Shown: positions 24,733-33,332, counted from the stretch's first letter. The stretch: DNA of 64,000 bases from Eubacteriaceae bacterium CHKCI004 (GCA_900016875.1 FCNR01000054.1:1-64000), one strand, 5' to 3'. The notes: generated by a model not told the origin, from the letters alone. Numbers and translations: made by a program.

Positions 24733-25170
24733 ATGAACGTAACTTTTTGTGGCCATTCGCAAATCACAAAGGCAGACAATATTGCGAATTGGCTTCGCAA
24801 TGTAACACAAGACCTAATTGAGCAAGGAGCAACAACTTTTTATCTTGGAGGATATGGAGAGTTCGACAGTTTAGCAGCGTCTATTTTACGGGAACAAAAG
24901 AAAAAGTATCCGCAAATCGAGCTGGTTCTTGTATTGGCATATTTGAACACTGGCCGGGATGTTTCTGGCTATGACAGTACCGTGTATCCACCGCTGGAAA
25001 ACGTACCGCGCCGTTTTTCGATTTCTCATAGAAATCGCTGGATGGTAGAGTCCGCCGATGTAGTGGTGGCCTATGTTCTCCATGATTGGGGCGGAGCAGC
25101 CACAACGTTACGGTGTGCCAAACAGAAAAAGAAGCAGATTATTTCATATCGTGATGAAATGGGCAGCTGA
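24733..25170 (+). CDS. SLOG-domain protein (YpsA/DUF1273-like)
   Basis: A 145-residue Rossmann-like protein of the SLOG (DprA/LOG-related) superfamily: N-terminal VTFCGHSQ strand, a glycine-rich LGGYGEFDS, and C-terminal MVESADVVVAYV followed by GGAATTLRCAKQKKKQII. SLOG proteins bind nucleotides or nucleotide-derived ligands, and several serve as sensors in bacterial conflict systems. It lies between an HTH regulator and an AbiE toxin-antitoxin operon, which fits a defence or signalling role, but the ligand cannot be read from sequence. Confidence 0.75.
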   Translation: MNVTFCGHSQITKADNIANWLRNVTQDLIEQGATTFYLGGYGEFDSLAASILREQKKKYPQIELVLVLAYLNTGRDVSGYDSTVYPPLENVPRRFSISHRNRWMVESADVVVAYVLHDWGGAATTLRCAKQKKKQIISYRDEMGS

Positions 25171-25253
25171 GGTTGTCTATTTTGCTGCCACTTCATATTT
25201 CCAAAACTGTTGAACGTTAAGCTGTCGGTAAAATTATGCCGAATTTTCATCAC

Positions 25254-25287
25254 TTTACTTTTGAACTAATATTGCTTATAATATTAG
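25254..25287 (+). promoter_or_regulatory. abiE promoter with overlapping palindromic operator
   Basis: TTTACT (25,254-25,259) and TATAAT (25,277-25,282) are 17 bp apart. The -10 lies within the inverted repeat CTAATATT/AATATTAG (25,266-25,287). AbiEi antitoxins of known systems repress their own promoter through inverted repeats, so this is a likely autoregulatory site. Confidence 0.65.
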
Positions 25288-25306
25288 TGTGAAAGGAAGT
25301 GGTACG

Positions 25307-25900
25307 GTGGGACAATTTGAACAGCTGGATCAGCTGCTGGAAACACAGGATGGGATGCTGCGAACAGCTCAAGTAGTATCTGCTGGTATTTCTAAGCCTG
25401 TTTTTTATGATTATGTGCACTCACGGGAATTGGAGCGGGTCGCGCATGGAATTTATCTTTCCAAGGATGCCTGGGTCGATGCCATGTACTTACTTCATCT
25501 GCGGGTCGAACAGGCAGTGTTTTCCCATGAGACAGCTTTATTTTTTCACGATCTGACAGACCGCGAGCCGCTGGAATATACGGTCACAGTCAAGACCGGA
25601 TATAATCCCTCCAAGCTGAAAGCAGAGGGCGTACAGGTATTCACCATTAAGGCGGAACTGCATGGGGTGGGCCTGACAACGGCTCAGACACCATTTGGGC
25701 ATACAGTTCCTGTCTATGACCTGGAGCGCACCATCTGCGACCTGCTCCGCAGCAGGAACAACATGGAGATGCAGACTTTTCAAGGGGCATTAAAGATGTA
25801 TGCCAGAAGAAAAGACAAAGACCTGCGGACATTGATGCGGTATGCCGGTATGTTCCGGGTAGAAAAAATTCTGCGGCAGTATTTGGAGGTGCTTTTATGA
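25307..25900 (+). CDS. abiEi: AbiEi-type antitoxin of a type IV toxin-antitoxin system
   Basis: A 197-residue protein with an N-terminal winged-helix region (GMLRTAQVVSAGISKPVFYD) and the C-terminal AbiEi domain (HLRVEQAVFSHETALFFHDL, then VYDLERTICDLLRSRNNM). It neutralises the AbiEii nucleotidyltransferase and represses the operon. GTG at 25,307 is chosen as start because AAAGGAAG lies 7 nt upstream; a GTG at 25,289 has none. It overlaps the toxin gene by 4 bp. Confidence 0.9.
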   Translation: MGQFEQLDQLLETQDGMLRTAQVVSAGISKPVFYDYVHSRELERVAHGIYLSKDAWVDAMYLLHLRVEQAVFSHETALFFHDLTDREPLEYTVTVKTGYNPSKLKAEGVQVFTIKAELHGVGLTTAQTPFGHTVPVYDLERTICDLLRSRNNMEMQTFQGALKMYARRKDKDLRTLMRYAGMFRVEKILRQYLEVLL

Positions 25901-26751
25901 TAAAAACAGCAAGGCAGTTGAAGGATCTGATCCGCAATCTTTCCAGAAAAAAATCTGCGGACGCCCAGCTCTTGATGCGGAACTACATGATGGAGCGTTT
26001 TCTGGAGCGTATCTCCCTTTCTGAATATCGTGACAAATTTATTCTGAAAGGCGGTATGCTGGTAGCGGCTATGGTTGGTCTGGATGCCCGTTCCACGATG
26101 GATTTGGACGCTACTGTAAAAGGAGCCAATGTCAATGTGGAGGACATAGAGAATTTGATTTCCGCTATTGTGAGTGTCCCGCTTGATGATGGCGTCAAAT
26201 TCCAGCTGAAAAGTATTTCGGAGATTATGGATGAGGCGGAATATCCGGGGATTCGCGTAAATATGACTACAACCTTTGACGGTGTGGTGACGCCTTTGAA
26301 GATTGACATTTCCACAGGGGATGCCATTACCCCCAGGGAGATCCGCTACTCTTTCAAGCTGATGCTGGAAGATCGCTCCATTGATATTTGGGCGTACAAT
26401 CTGGAAACGGTTCTGGCCGAAAAGCTGGAAACGATCATTACCAGAACTACCACCAACACCCGCATGAGAGATTTCTATGACATTTATATTCTGGAACAGC
26501 TGCATGGGAATACATTGGACCCTCAGATTCTCCATGATGCGCTGCGGGCCACTGCTCACAAACGCGGGACAGAACGACATCTTGCAGAAGCTGCCGAAGT
26601 TTTTGAGGAAGTGGAGAACAGCTCGGTTATGCAGAAACTTTGGGAATCGTACCGCAAAAAATTTTCCTATGCGGCAGATCTGGAGTGGAACATCATCATG
26701 GGGGCGGTGCGCAGTTTATACGCTCTCAGTGAAAAGGAATCGAGCCTATGA
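25897..26751 (+). CDS. abiEii: AbiEii-type nucleotidyltransferase toxin
   Basis: A 284-residue protein of the AbiEii/AbiGii nucleotidyltransferase family. The core motif FILKGGMLVAAMVGLDARST followed by MDLDATVKG gives the GG and DxD signature of DNA polymerase beta-like enzymes; a later acidic motif (LKIDISTGDAITP) and the LAEKLETIITR/RDFYDIYIL helices are typical. Known members modify tRNA or other targets and block growth during phage infection. Catalytic residues look intact. It is coupled to abiEi upstream and to a zinc-ribbon gene downstream by 4-bp overlaps. Confidence 0.9.
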   Translation: MIKTARQLKDLIRNLSRKKSADAQLLMRNYMMERFLERISLSEYRDKFILKGGMLVAAMVGLDARSTMDLDATVKGANVNVEDIENLISAIVSVPLDDGVKFQLKSISEIMDEAEYPGIRVNMTTTFDGVVTPLKIDISTGDAITPREIRYSFKLMLEDRSIDIWAYNLETVLAEKLETIITRTTTNTRMRDFYDIYILEQLHGNTLDPQILHDALRATAHKRGTERHLAEAAEVFEEVENSSVMQKLWESYRKKFSYAADLEWNIIMGAVRSLYALSEKESSL

Positions 26752-27080
26752 AGAAGCACGGCCATTATTGTAAAGTCTGCGGAGAATATAAGGCTAATGA
26801 AAAATTTTCCGGCAAAGGTCATGCGGCGCACGTCTGTAAATCCTGTGCTTCTTTGCCGCCGGAGAAGCAAGCGGAGCAAATGACAATAAACCGCTTGCTG
26901 AATCTCCCATGGAGATTATCAAAGGAGCAGATTTCCTGGCTGAAGAACCGAATGAAAGATAAGCGCCGGGAAGTTCGTGCGCTGGCAAAAGAACAATACG
27001 AGATGAGGTTTCCTCCGAAGCGGTTAGAGGACATCGAGGACAATTTTGATTTTCTCGATGAGGACGATTTAATAGAATAA
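26748..27080 (+). CDS. Zinc-ribbon protein co-translated with AbiE
   Basis: A 110-residue protein with an N-terminal zinc ribbon (CKVCGEYKANEKF and HVCKSC, residues 8-33) and a basic helical middle followed by an acidic tail (IEDNFDFLDEDDLIE). It starts on the ATGA overlap with the toxin stop, so the three genes form one translationally coupled unit ending at a terminator. It has no recognised function; a targeting or regulatory partner of the toxin-antitoxin pair is possible. Confidence 0.7.
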   Translation: MKKHGHYCKVCGEYKANEKFSGKGHAAHVCKSCASLPPEKQAEQMTINRLLNLPWRLSKEQISWLKNRMKDKRREVRALAKEQYEMRFPPKRLEDIEDNFDFLDEDDLIE

Positions 27081-27086
27081 CAAAAG

Positions 27087-27117
27087 CGGTCTGCACCATG
27101 CAGGCCGTTTCTTTTTT
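27087..27117 (+). terminator. Terminator of the abiE operon
   Basis: Stem CGGTCTGCA/TGCAGGCCG (27,087-27,095 and 27,099-27,107) followed by TTTCTTTTTT, 20 bp before the relaxase start. Confidence 0.85.
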
Positions 27118-27135
27118 GGAAAGGAGGTCTCCCTT

Positions 27136-28551
27136 ATGGCAACCACACGCATCATGCCGCTGCATATCGGCAAGGGTCGGACTGAGAGCCGTGCCATCAG
27201 CGATATTATTGACTATGTGGCAAATCCCCAAAAGACCGACAACGGAAAATTGATTACCAGCTATGGATGTGACAGCCGCACTGCTGATGCAGAGTTTCTG
27301 TTGGCAAAGCGGCAGTATATTGCCGCCACCGGACGAGTGCGCGGTACAGATGATGTGATCGCCTACCATGTGCGCCAGTCGTTCAGGCCCGGAGAGATCA
27401 CACCGGAGGAAGCCAACCGGCTGGGCATAGAATTTGCCAGGCGGTTCACCAAAGGCAATCATTCCTTTGTGGTCTGCACCCACATCGACAAATCGCATAT
27501 TCATAATCACATCATCTGGTCGGCGGTCAATATGGATTGTGACCGGAAGTTCCGTAACTTTTGGGGAAGCACCAGAGCTGTTCGACGTTTAAGTGACACC
27601 ATTTGTATCGAGAACGGACTATCCATTGTGGAGAACCCCAAGCCCCACGGAAAAAGCTACAACAAGTGGCTGGGCGAACAAGCCAAGCCCTCCCATCGGG
27701 AACAGCTACGGGTGATGATTGACCGGGCGCTGGAGCAAAAGCCAGCAGACTTTGACACACTTCTGCAACTGCTTTCCGAGATGGGCTGCGAGGTATCTCG
27801 GCGCGGGAAAGCAATCCGCCTTAAAGCTCCCGGCTGGAAGAATGTAGCCCGTATGGATGACAAGCTGGGAGCCGGGTACAGCGAAACAGAAATCCGTGCG
27901 GTGCTGGCTGGAGAAAAGCAGCACACGCCCCGCAAGAAATCCACCGTGCAGCCGGAGCCACCCAAGGTCAATTTGCTGGTGGATATTCAGGCAAAATTGC
28001 AGGCCGGGAAAGGTGCTGGATATGCACGCTGGGCCAAGGTTTTTAACTTAAAACAGATGGCGCAGACCGTGAATTTTCTTACCGAACATCACCTACTGGA
28101 CTATACAGAGCTGGAAGAAAAAGCGGTGGCGGCTACCGCCCATCACAATGAGCTGTCAGCGCAGATTAAGGCGACGGAGAAACGCATGGCAGAGATCGCC
28201 GTCCTGCGTACCCATATCGTTAATTATGCCAAGACCCGCGAGACCTATGTTGCCTATCGCAAGGCCGGTTATTCCCGAAAATTTCGGGAGGAACATGAGC
28301 AAGAAATTCTGCTCCATCAGGCGGCAAAAAATGCCTTTGATGAGATGGGAGTGAAGAAGCTGCCCAAGGTCAAAGACCTGCAATCTGAGTATGCCAAACT
28401 GCTGGAGGAAAAGAAGAAAACCTACGCCGAGTACCGGCGTTCCCGTGAGGAAATGCGGGAACTTTTGACGGCAAAGGCCAATGTGGATCGGCTGCTGAAA
28501 ATGGATGAGGAACAGAAAAAAGAACAAGAAAAAGACCACGGCCAGCGGTAA
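27136..28551 (+). CDS. Relaxase/mobilisation nuclease (MOBP type)
   Basis: A 471-residue relaxase that nicks the origin of transfer and leads the strand into the recipient. N-terminus MATTRIMPLHIGKGRTESRA; the metal-binding triad is HIDKSHIHNH (His116 onward); the candidate nicking tyrosine is in SDIIDYVANP (Tyr28). The C-terminal part is a long coiled coil. The start follows GGAAAGGAGG. It is preceded by the defence islet and followed by the three-hairpin block. The element B relaxase (49,848-51,260) is a close relative. Confidence 0.93.
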   Translation: MATTRIMPLHIGKGRTESRAISDIIDYVANPQKTDNGKLITSYGCDSRTADAEFLLAKRQYIAATGRVRGTDDVIAYHVRQSFRPGEITPEEANRLGIEFARRFTKGNHSFVVCTHIDKSHIHNHIIWSAVNMDCDRKFRNFWGSTRAVRRLSDTICIENGLSIVENPKPHGKSYNKWLGEQAKPSHREQLRVMIDRALEQKPADFDTLLQLLSEMGCEVSRRGKAIRLKAPGWKNVARMDDKLGAGYSETEIRAVLAGEKQHTPRKKSTVQPEPPKVNLLVDIQAKLQAGKGAGYARWAKVFNLKQMAQTVNFLTEHHLLDYTELEEKAVAATAHHNELSAQIKATEKRMAEIAVLRTHIVNYAKTRETYVAYRKAGYSRKFREEHEQEILLHQAAKNAFDEMGVKKLPKVKDLQSEYAKLLEEKKKTYAEYRRSREEMRELLTAKANVDRLLKMDEEQKKEQEKDHGQR

Positions 28552-28568
28552 GCCGGTCATGGTCATAA

Positions 28569-28642
28569 GCGTCCATCGGACGCGTAGCCGCAGAATGAAA
28601 TTCTGCGTTCAAAGGGGCTTGGGGGCGCTGCCCTCAACAAGC
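28569..28642. other. Conserved three-hairpin block after relaxase A
   Basis: Three consecutive hairpins start 18 bp after the relaxase stop: GCGTCC/GGACGC (28,569-28,583), CGCAGAAT/ATTCTGCG (28,589-28,607) and GCTTG..GGGGGC/GCCCTC..CAAGC (28,617-28,642). The element B copy (51,278-51,352) has the same layout with paired sequence changes in the stems. It could be an origin of transfer, a structured RNA in the relaxase 3' region, or both. A further shared motif, GGCATTGCTTGCC, follows at 28,701-28,713. Confidence 0.6.
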
Positions 28643-28774
28643 AAAGCAGAGGGGGAAATCACGTCAGGATTTTTCCCTCTGTGGGCCGAGTGTATTAACA
28701 CCGGCATTGCTTGCCGCTTTCTTTGCAGAAATGAAAAGAGCCAGAGAGGAAACCGTCAAATTTCACTCACTGGC

Positions 28775-29131
28775 TCAATTCGCTTCAATTTTCTTAGATA
28801 GTTCTGTTAATTCCTGCATGGTCTCCTGTGTATGGTGCAGCAGGGTTTCACGCATTTCTGACGGGCAACTGGAATAAAGCATTTTCATCTGGTTGGCTCC
28901 CTCATCTTCTGGAGAAACATCCGGATTTATTAGAGAGTCCAGAGAGATGTTCAAAACCTTGGCCAATGCTCTTAAAATCAAATAGGAAGGGTTCATCTGC
29001 CCTTTTTCAATGTTGGCAATTTGTTTTACAGAAACATGGCTCAGATCTGAAAGCTCCTGCTGTGTCAGGTCTTTTTTCTTTCGGGCCTCCCGCATTATTT
29101 GACCCAAAGCGGTTAAATCGTCAATCGGCAT
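28775..29131 (-). CDS. XRE-family HTH regulator
   Basis: A 118-residue protein with an N-terminal HTH_3 domain (KKKDLTQQELSDLSHVSVKQ, residues about 17-36) and a helical C-terminal region (SSCPSEMRETLLHHTQETMQ). The ATG at 29,131 is preferred because GAGGTGA lies 7 nt upstream; the ATG two codons earlier is too close. It begins the lower-GC cargo segment and is monocistronic. Its target is not evident. Confidence 0.8.
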   Translation of the reverse strand: MPIDDLTALGQIMREARKKKDLTQQELSDLSHVSVKQIANIEKGQMNPSYLILRALAKVLNISLDSLINPDVSPEDEGANQMKMLYSSCPSEMRETLLHHTQETMQELTELSKKIEAN

Positions 29132-29318
29132 AATCATTCACCTCAATAACATTGTATCGTGCCGATTTGTTTTGAGGAATAACCTTATTATGCCCGCTAA
29201 AAGGTATGATAATGCCGATTTTGTAATATAAAAAACGAATAGGGCGCAAAGACCCTTGATATTTTTATATCATGAGTCCTTACACCCTACTATGAGTTTT
29301 TATCTTGAGATAATTTTT

Positions 29319-30509
29319 TTAGGATATATTCTGTTTATGTGAATTACCCATCTGCTCTTTTTCTTGTGTTTTCAGATGCGTTTCCCGCTTATCGGTTGCT
29401 TCTTTCAAAAGAGCGTAAGTGGCTGCTGCGGCAGGTACGCCAAGCAACATACCGATTGGTCCAGCCAGATTGCCACCTATTGTGATTGCCGCTAAAACCC
29501 ACATGGCAGGAAGGTTGATTTTTGCGCCCACAACTTTCGGATAGATTGCATTTCCTTCGATCTGTTGCAAAGTAAGCAGGAAAATAATGAATACCAGTGC
29601 CTTAAAAGGATTGACTGTCAGAATCAAAAATGCACCCACAAGTGTAGCAATCCAGGCACCGACATAGGGAATCAGTGCTGTTACCCCAACAAGCGCACCG
29701 ATCATCGGCGCATATGGTATTCTCAGAATTAACATACCGATTGCACACAGGCTGCCTAAAATTATTGCCTCAGTCGTTTGCCCTGCTACAAAAAGCTTGA
29801 AGTTTTTTTCACAGACAGCTGCCACATGAATGCCCCGCTCGGCAAAACATGCTGGAATCCATACACGGACAATTCGGGTGATCTGACTTTTTAATTTCTC
29901 CTTATTGGCCAAAATATAAATTGAGAACACAAGACCAATCGCAAAATCGACTGCCGTCGCAACCACGCTTCCAAATGCGGAAGCAGCAGTGTCCATAATG
30001 GTGGTTCCCAATTGATTCAACCATTCATTCAAATTGTCTTTCAGTTCAAGAAAATCAATATCAATTTGGGACAGCTGTTCTCCGAATGGGATTTTAGAAT
30101 AGTCAGCCGTGCTTTCAAATGCCACCAGTTGATCCAGACCATTCGTCAAGGATGATATGACAATAGATACTGCATCGATCAATTCGGGAATAACAAGAAA
30201 AGCAACACCGACAAAGACCCCTATCACCAAAATAAATGAAAGCAGGATCGCAAGCGGGCGGCGCATTTTCGTTTTCCTAGATGTCGGATGTTTGGGGAAC
30301 AGATGTCTTTCAATAACCCCCAACGGAACATTCAGAAACAACGCCAAAATCAATCCAATTAAAAGTGGGTTCAGCAGGTCTTTCAACCACATCACGGCAT
30401 CAGCTACATGACTAATATGTCGGATGCCAAGATAAATCAAAATGCAGGCTGTAAACGTTCCGATAATCCACTTTGATAATTTTTTGTGTGTTTCAATATC
30501 TTCAAACAT
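29319..30509 (-). CDS. AI-2E family transporter
   Basis: A 396-residue membrane protein of the AI-2E (YhhT/PerM/TqsA) family with about eight membrane helices and the typical C-terminal AVGVTALIPYVGAWIATLVG-like block (GVTALIPYVGAW). Members export small molecules or ions (autoinducer-2, Na+/H+ in some Firmicutes). It is the last gene of a three-gene minus-strand operon after the hydrolase and cardiolipin synthase, 12 bp from cls, with AAGGAGGG before the start. Substrate cannot be inferred. Confidence 0.88.
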   Translation of the reverse strand: MFEDIETHKKLSKWIIGTFTACILIYLGIRHISHVADAVMWLKDLLNPLLIGLILALFLNVPLGVIERHLFPKHPTSRKTKMRRPLAILLSFILVIGVFVGVAFLVIPELIDAVSIVISSLTNGLDQLVAFESTADYSKIPFGEQLSQIDIDFLELKDNLNEWLNQLGTTIMDTAASAFGSVVATAVDFAIGLVFSIYILANKEKLKSQITRIVRVWIPACFAERGIHVAAVCEKNFKLFVAGQTTEAIILGSLCAIGMLILRIPYAPMIGALVGVTALIPYVGAWIATLVGAFLILTVNPFKALVFIIFLLTLQQIEGNAIYPKVVGAKINLPAMWVLAAITIGGNLAGPIGMLLGVPAAAATYALLKEATDKRETHLKTQEKEQMGNSHKQNIS

Positions 30510-30521
30510 TCAAGACCCTCC

Positions 30522-32057
30522 TTACATTAGTGGTGCAAATAGCCGCAGTATATCCTGGAGCAGATGCACTACGATATTTGTTTTGCAATCCTTTTCTGTC
30601 ACCTGTTGGCATATCTCCAGCGTTTGCAGAAAATCCTCCTTGACTTCCATAACAGCTTTGGCCTCATAGAGCAGAGCACCACATTCATAGTGCAGATATA
30701 AGCTGCGAAAATCCAAATTTGTTGTCCCGACTGTTGCAGTACGGTCATCGGACACAAAGGTTTTGGAGTGGATGAAACCATTGGTATATTCGTAGATTTT
30801 AACGCCTGATTTTATCAGCTCTCGGTAATACGAGCGTGTGGTCATGTGTACCCACCATTTATCCCAGCGGTGGGGTGTGATGATGCGTATATCTACACCA
30901 CTTTTTGCCGCAAGACGCAAAGCGGAAAGCATACTATCATCGACAATCAGATATGGGGTGTTGATATACACGTACTTCTTTGCATTGTTTAAGATATGCA
31001 GGTAAACGTGTTCGCCCACATTTTCTTCATCCATTGGACTGTCAGCGTATGGCTGAACAAACCCCTTTGCAGTAACAGGGCACTCTTGTTCTTTCCATGG
31101 GTAGAAGATTTCGTAGTCCTCGTCTGTATGGGTACAAATTTCCCACGTCTGTAAAAAAATTAGTGTGAAACTCCATGCGGCTTTGCCTTTCAGCATGATC
31201 GCTGCATCTTTCCAGTGTCCGTGTTTCTCAATGGCGTTGATGTATTCATCTGCCAGATTGATACCTCCGGTAAAAGCCACCTTTCCATCAATGACCGCTA
31301 TTTTTCGGTGATCTCTGTTATTTTGCTTTACGGTCAGAACAGGTCGGAAGGGATTGAATACGGCGCACTGGATACCGTGTTTTTTTAGCTGCTTTGCGTA
31401 GTCTTTCGGAAGAGTGAGAAAGCAACCCATATCGTCATAAATCAGTCGCACAGTTACGCCTTGCGTGGTTTTTCGCTTCAAAACTTCCAAGATGCTGTTC
31501 CACATAACGCCTTCCTGCACGATGAAATATTCCAGAAATATGTACTTCTCGGCTTTTTCAAGTTCCGCCAAAAGTGTTTCCAGCTTTCGTTCACCCGGTG
31601 TAAGGTAATGTGTTTCTGTATCTGCATATATTGGAAACCCCGTGTATTCCTGCAAGTAATGAATTTGAGGGTAATATTCAGGCAGTTGTTTTGTTGCGCT
31701 TTCATAGCAAATGCCGGGGAGTGCATAGAGTGGTTTTGCCTTTTGTTGTGTATGGAGGACACTTTTTGCAAAGCGCCATTTCGAGGATTGTGCATTAGAC
31801 AAAAGATACATCAGTCCACCAAACAACGGGAAGGTTAGGATCAGGATCGCCCATGCAGTTTTGTAGGCGCCTTTGTCTTTCTGGGAAACGATATAAAGCA
31901 CCGCAATGATACTGACGATTGTCAGTAGGCGACTGAAATTTCGGGAAAGCTGACTTCCCCCAAGTACAAGGCATATAAGAAAATATACCTGTAAAAGTAG
32001 CAGGAGTATCGTCAACATCCTTCTACGGAATAAGACACGGAGCCAACGCTGGCGCAT
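30522..32057 (-). CDS. cls: Cardiolipin synthase
   Basis: A 511-residue membrane-bound phospholipase-D-type enzyme that joins two phosphatidylglycerols into cardiolipin. Two N-terminal transmembrane helices and an IVSQKDKGAYKTAWAILILT segment are followed by two HKD motifs (DHRKIAVIDGKVAFTGGIN and IHSKTFVSDDRTATVGTTN). The start has GAAGGGGGGG upstream. It lies between the hydrolase and AI-2E genes; a membrane-remodelling or stress role of this cargo operon is plausible. Alteration of cardiolipin affects resistance to some membrane-acting drugs. Confidence 0.93.
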   Translation of the reverse strand: MRQRWLRVLFRRRMLTILLLLLQVYFLICLVLGGSQLSRNFSRLLTIVSIIAVLYIVSQKDKGAYKTAWAILILTFPLFGGLMYLLSNAQSSKWRFAKSVLHTQQKAKPLYALPGICYESATKQLPEYYPQIHYLQEYTGFPIYADTETHYLTPGERKLETLLAELEKAEKYIFLEYFIVQEGVMWNSILEVLKRKTTQGVTVRLIYDDMGCFLTLPKDYAKQLKKHGIQCAVFNPFRPVLTVKQNNRDHRKIAVIDGKVAFTGGINLADEYINAIEKHGHWKDAAIMLKGKAAWSFTLIFLQTWEICTHTDEDYEIFYPWKEQECPVTAKGFVQPYADSPMDEENVGEHVYLHILNNAKKYVYINTPYLIVDDSMLSALRLAAKSGVDIRIITPHRWDKWWVHMTTRSYYRELIKSGVKIYEYTNGFIHSKTFVSDDRTATVGTTNLDFRSLYLHYECGALLYEAKAVMEVKEDFLQTLEICQQVTEKDCKTNIVVHLLQDILRLFAPLM

Positions 32058-32084
32058 AATGATTCCCCCCCTTCAAACTCAAAT

Positions 32085-33065
32085 CTACGGATTCTTTTTC
32101 CGCTGTTCGCAAAATTCCCAAAACTCTTTTGCAATGCGCTCGTAGGTGCTTTTTCCTACGAGATAGCTCATACAGTGGTCAGCGCCCGGAACAATCAGCA
32201 GACGCTTTTCTGATGTACAGGCTTTATAGTTTTCGTATGTCATTTCAACTGGAACAAAGTGGTCATCTGTTCCGTGGACAAAAAGAACAGGAATTTGGCA
32301 GTGCTTCAACGCTTCTGTAGTTGAGGCAGCATCAGCATCCATTTGGATGCGCTTTTTGCACATCCTATCGGCACCTGTTTTATGCAGAGCATAAGGAATA
32401 TGCAGATTGCTTTCGGAGACATGTTTCCAAATTGCATGGAGCGAAGTAAATGCACTGTCCGCTGCGATTCCAAATACATTATCCGGCAGTTCCAGTTCGG
32501 ACGCCATTAGCACAGAGGTTGCACCCATGGATACCCCGGCAAGATAGATGGGAATGCTTTTTCCTGTTTTCTCGTTTATCCAATTTGTCCATGCCAGGCA
32601 ATCGTAGCGTTCCAGCAAACCTAAACTCATATGGTCGCCGCCGCTATTATTTTGTCCCCGCTGCTCTGCGTAGAGTACAGAACAATGATTATTGCGCCAG
32701 AAATCTGCGATTAGACCAAAATCATGTGACCAGGAGGAACGCCACCCGTGCATGGCAACTATAGTTCTTTTCGGTTCTTCGCAGGGACACCAATGCCCAA
32801 TCAATGAAATTCCGTCGTGAGCAGTGATTTCCACCACGTCACAGCCGCTTTTTTCGAGCTGACCAGCTGCCTTTTTTACAATTTCAGTGGTTTCTATCAT
32901 TTCAGGTGAACCGGACACACGCATTTTTCCGTTGCTTCTGTCCTGCGGCGCAACCCGATCCATGGCGAGCTGCATCATCTTTTTGGTTAGAAGATGATGC
33001 CAAAGCACACAAATCGCACTACCGGCAGCACCTATTATCAATCCTTTTTTCAATGAATCCTTCAT
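32085..33065 (-). CDS. Alpha/beta hydrolase, membrane-anchored
   Basis: A 326-residue protein with an N-terminal membrane anchor (KKGLIIGAAGSAICVLWHHL) and an alpha/beta-hydrolase fold: oxyanion region MHGWRSSWS, nucleophile elbow GVSMGA (Ser), acid in VHGTDDHFVP, and His in PGADHCMSY. It resembles the Firmicute cell-envelope hydrolases of the DUF1100/YqkD type. The start at 33,065 follows AAAGGACG; an in-frame ATG at 33,080 lies on the other side of that site. First gene of the operon with cls and the AI-2E gene. Confidence 0.88.
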   Translation of the reverse strand: MKDSLKKGLIIGAAGSAICVLWHHLLTKKMMQLAMDRVAPQDRSNGKMRVSGSPEMIETTEIVKKAAGQLEKSGCDVVEITAHDGISLIGHWCPCEEPKRTIVAMHGWRSSWSHDFGLIADFWRNNHCSVLYAEQRGQNNSGGDHMSLGLLERYDCLAWTNWINEKTGKSIPIYLAGVSMGATSVLMASELELPDNVFGIAADSAFTSLHAIWKHVSESNLHIPYALHKTGADRMCKKRIQMDADAASTTEALKHCQIPVLFVHGTDDHFVPVEMTYENYKACTSEKRLLIVPGADHCMSYLVGKSTYERIAKEFWEFCEQRKKNP

Positions 33066-33094
33066 AGCACGTCCTTTCATAACGTGGGTATAAC

Positions 33095-33259
33095 TTACTC
33101 TTTGTCATTGGCAGTTTTCTTACTTAATTTTCTGCGATATGCGTAATATAACAGAATCGACATTGAGGCTTTTTCATAACCAAACTTGCCGAAGCACTGG
33201 AACGCCGCATTGAGAATGGTCAATCTCTTTTCTTCGGTCAGGGCCAAAAATTTGTTCAA
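33095..33259 (-). pseudogene. Truncated TetR regulator (N-terminal fragment)
   Basis: A 54-codon frame from TTG at 33,259 reads MNKFLALTEEKRLTILNAAF and matches the first 33 residues of the TetR regulator at 33,847 almost exactly, then ends in an unrelated tail (MSILLYYAYRRK) and stop. Only the start of the HTH domain is present, so it cannot bind DNA normally. It lies in an inverted copy of the tetR promoter and start region. Confidence 0.85.
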
Positions 33260-33332
33260 TTCATTTCCTTCTTCTTACACAATAACCGTTTCGGTTATTC
33301 AGAGTATAGCACCAATAACCGAATCGGTCAAG
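33162..33332 (-). repeat. Inverted repeat, left arm (tetR promoter and 5' end copy)
   Basis: 171 bp matching 33,774-33,944 in reverse orientation with about six mismatches and no gaps. It carries the promoter, both operators, the ribosome-binding site and the first codons of tetR. The arms flank 441 bp containing the HTH gene. Confidence 0.9.

Noticed and set aside
28505..28801. 98-codon plus-strand frame over the relaxase 3' end and hairpin block
   Set aside because: Overlaps the relaxase in another frame and reads through the structured block; the element B equivalent frames are not similar.
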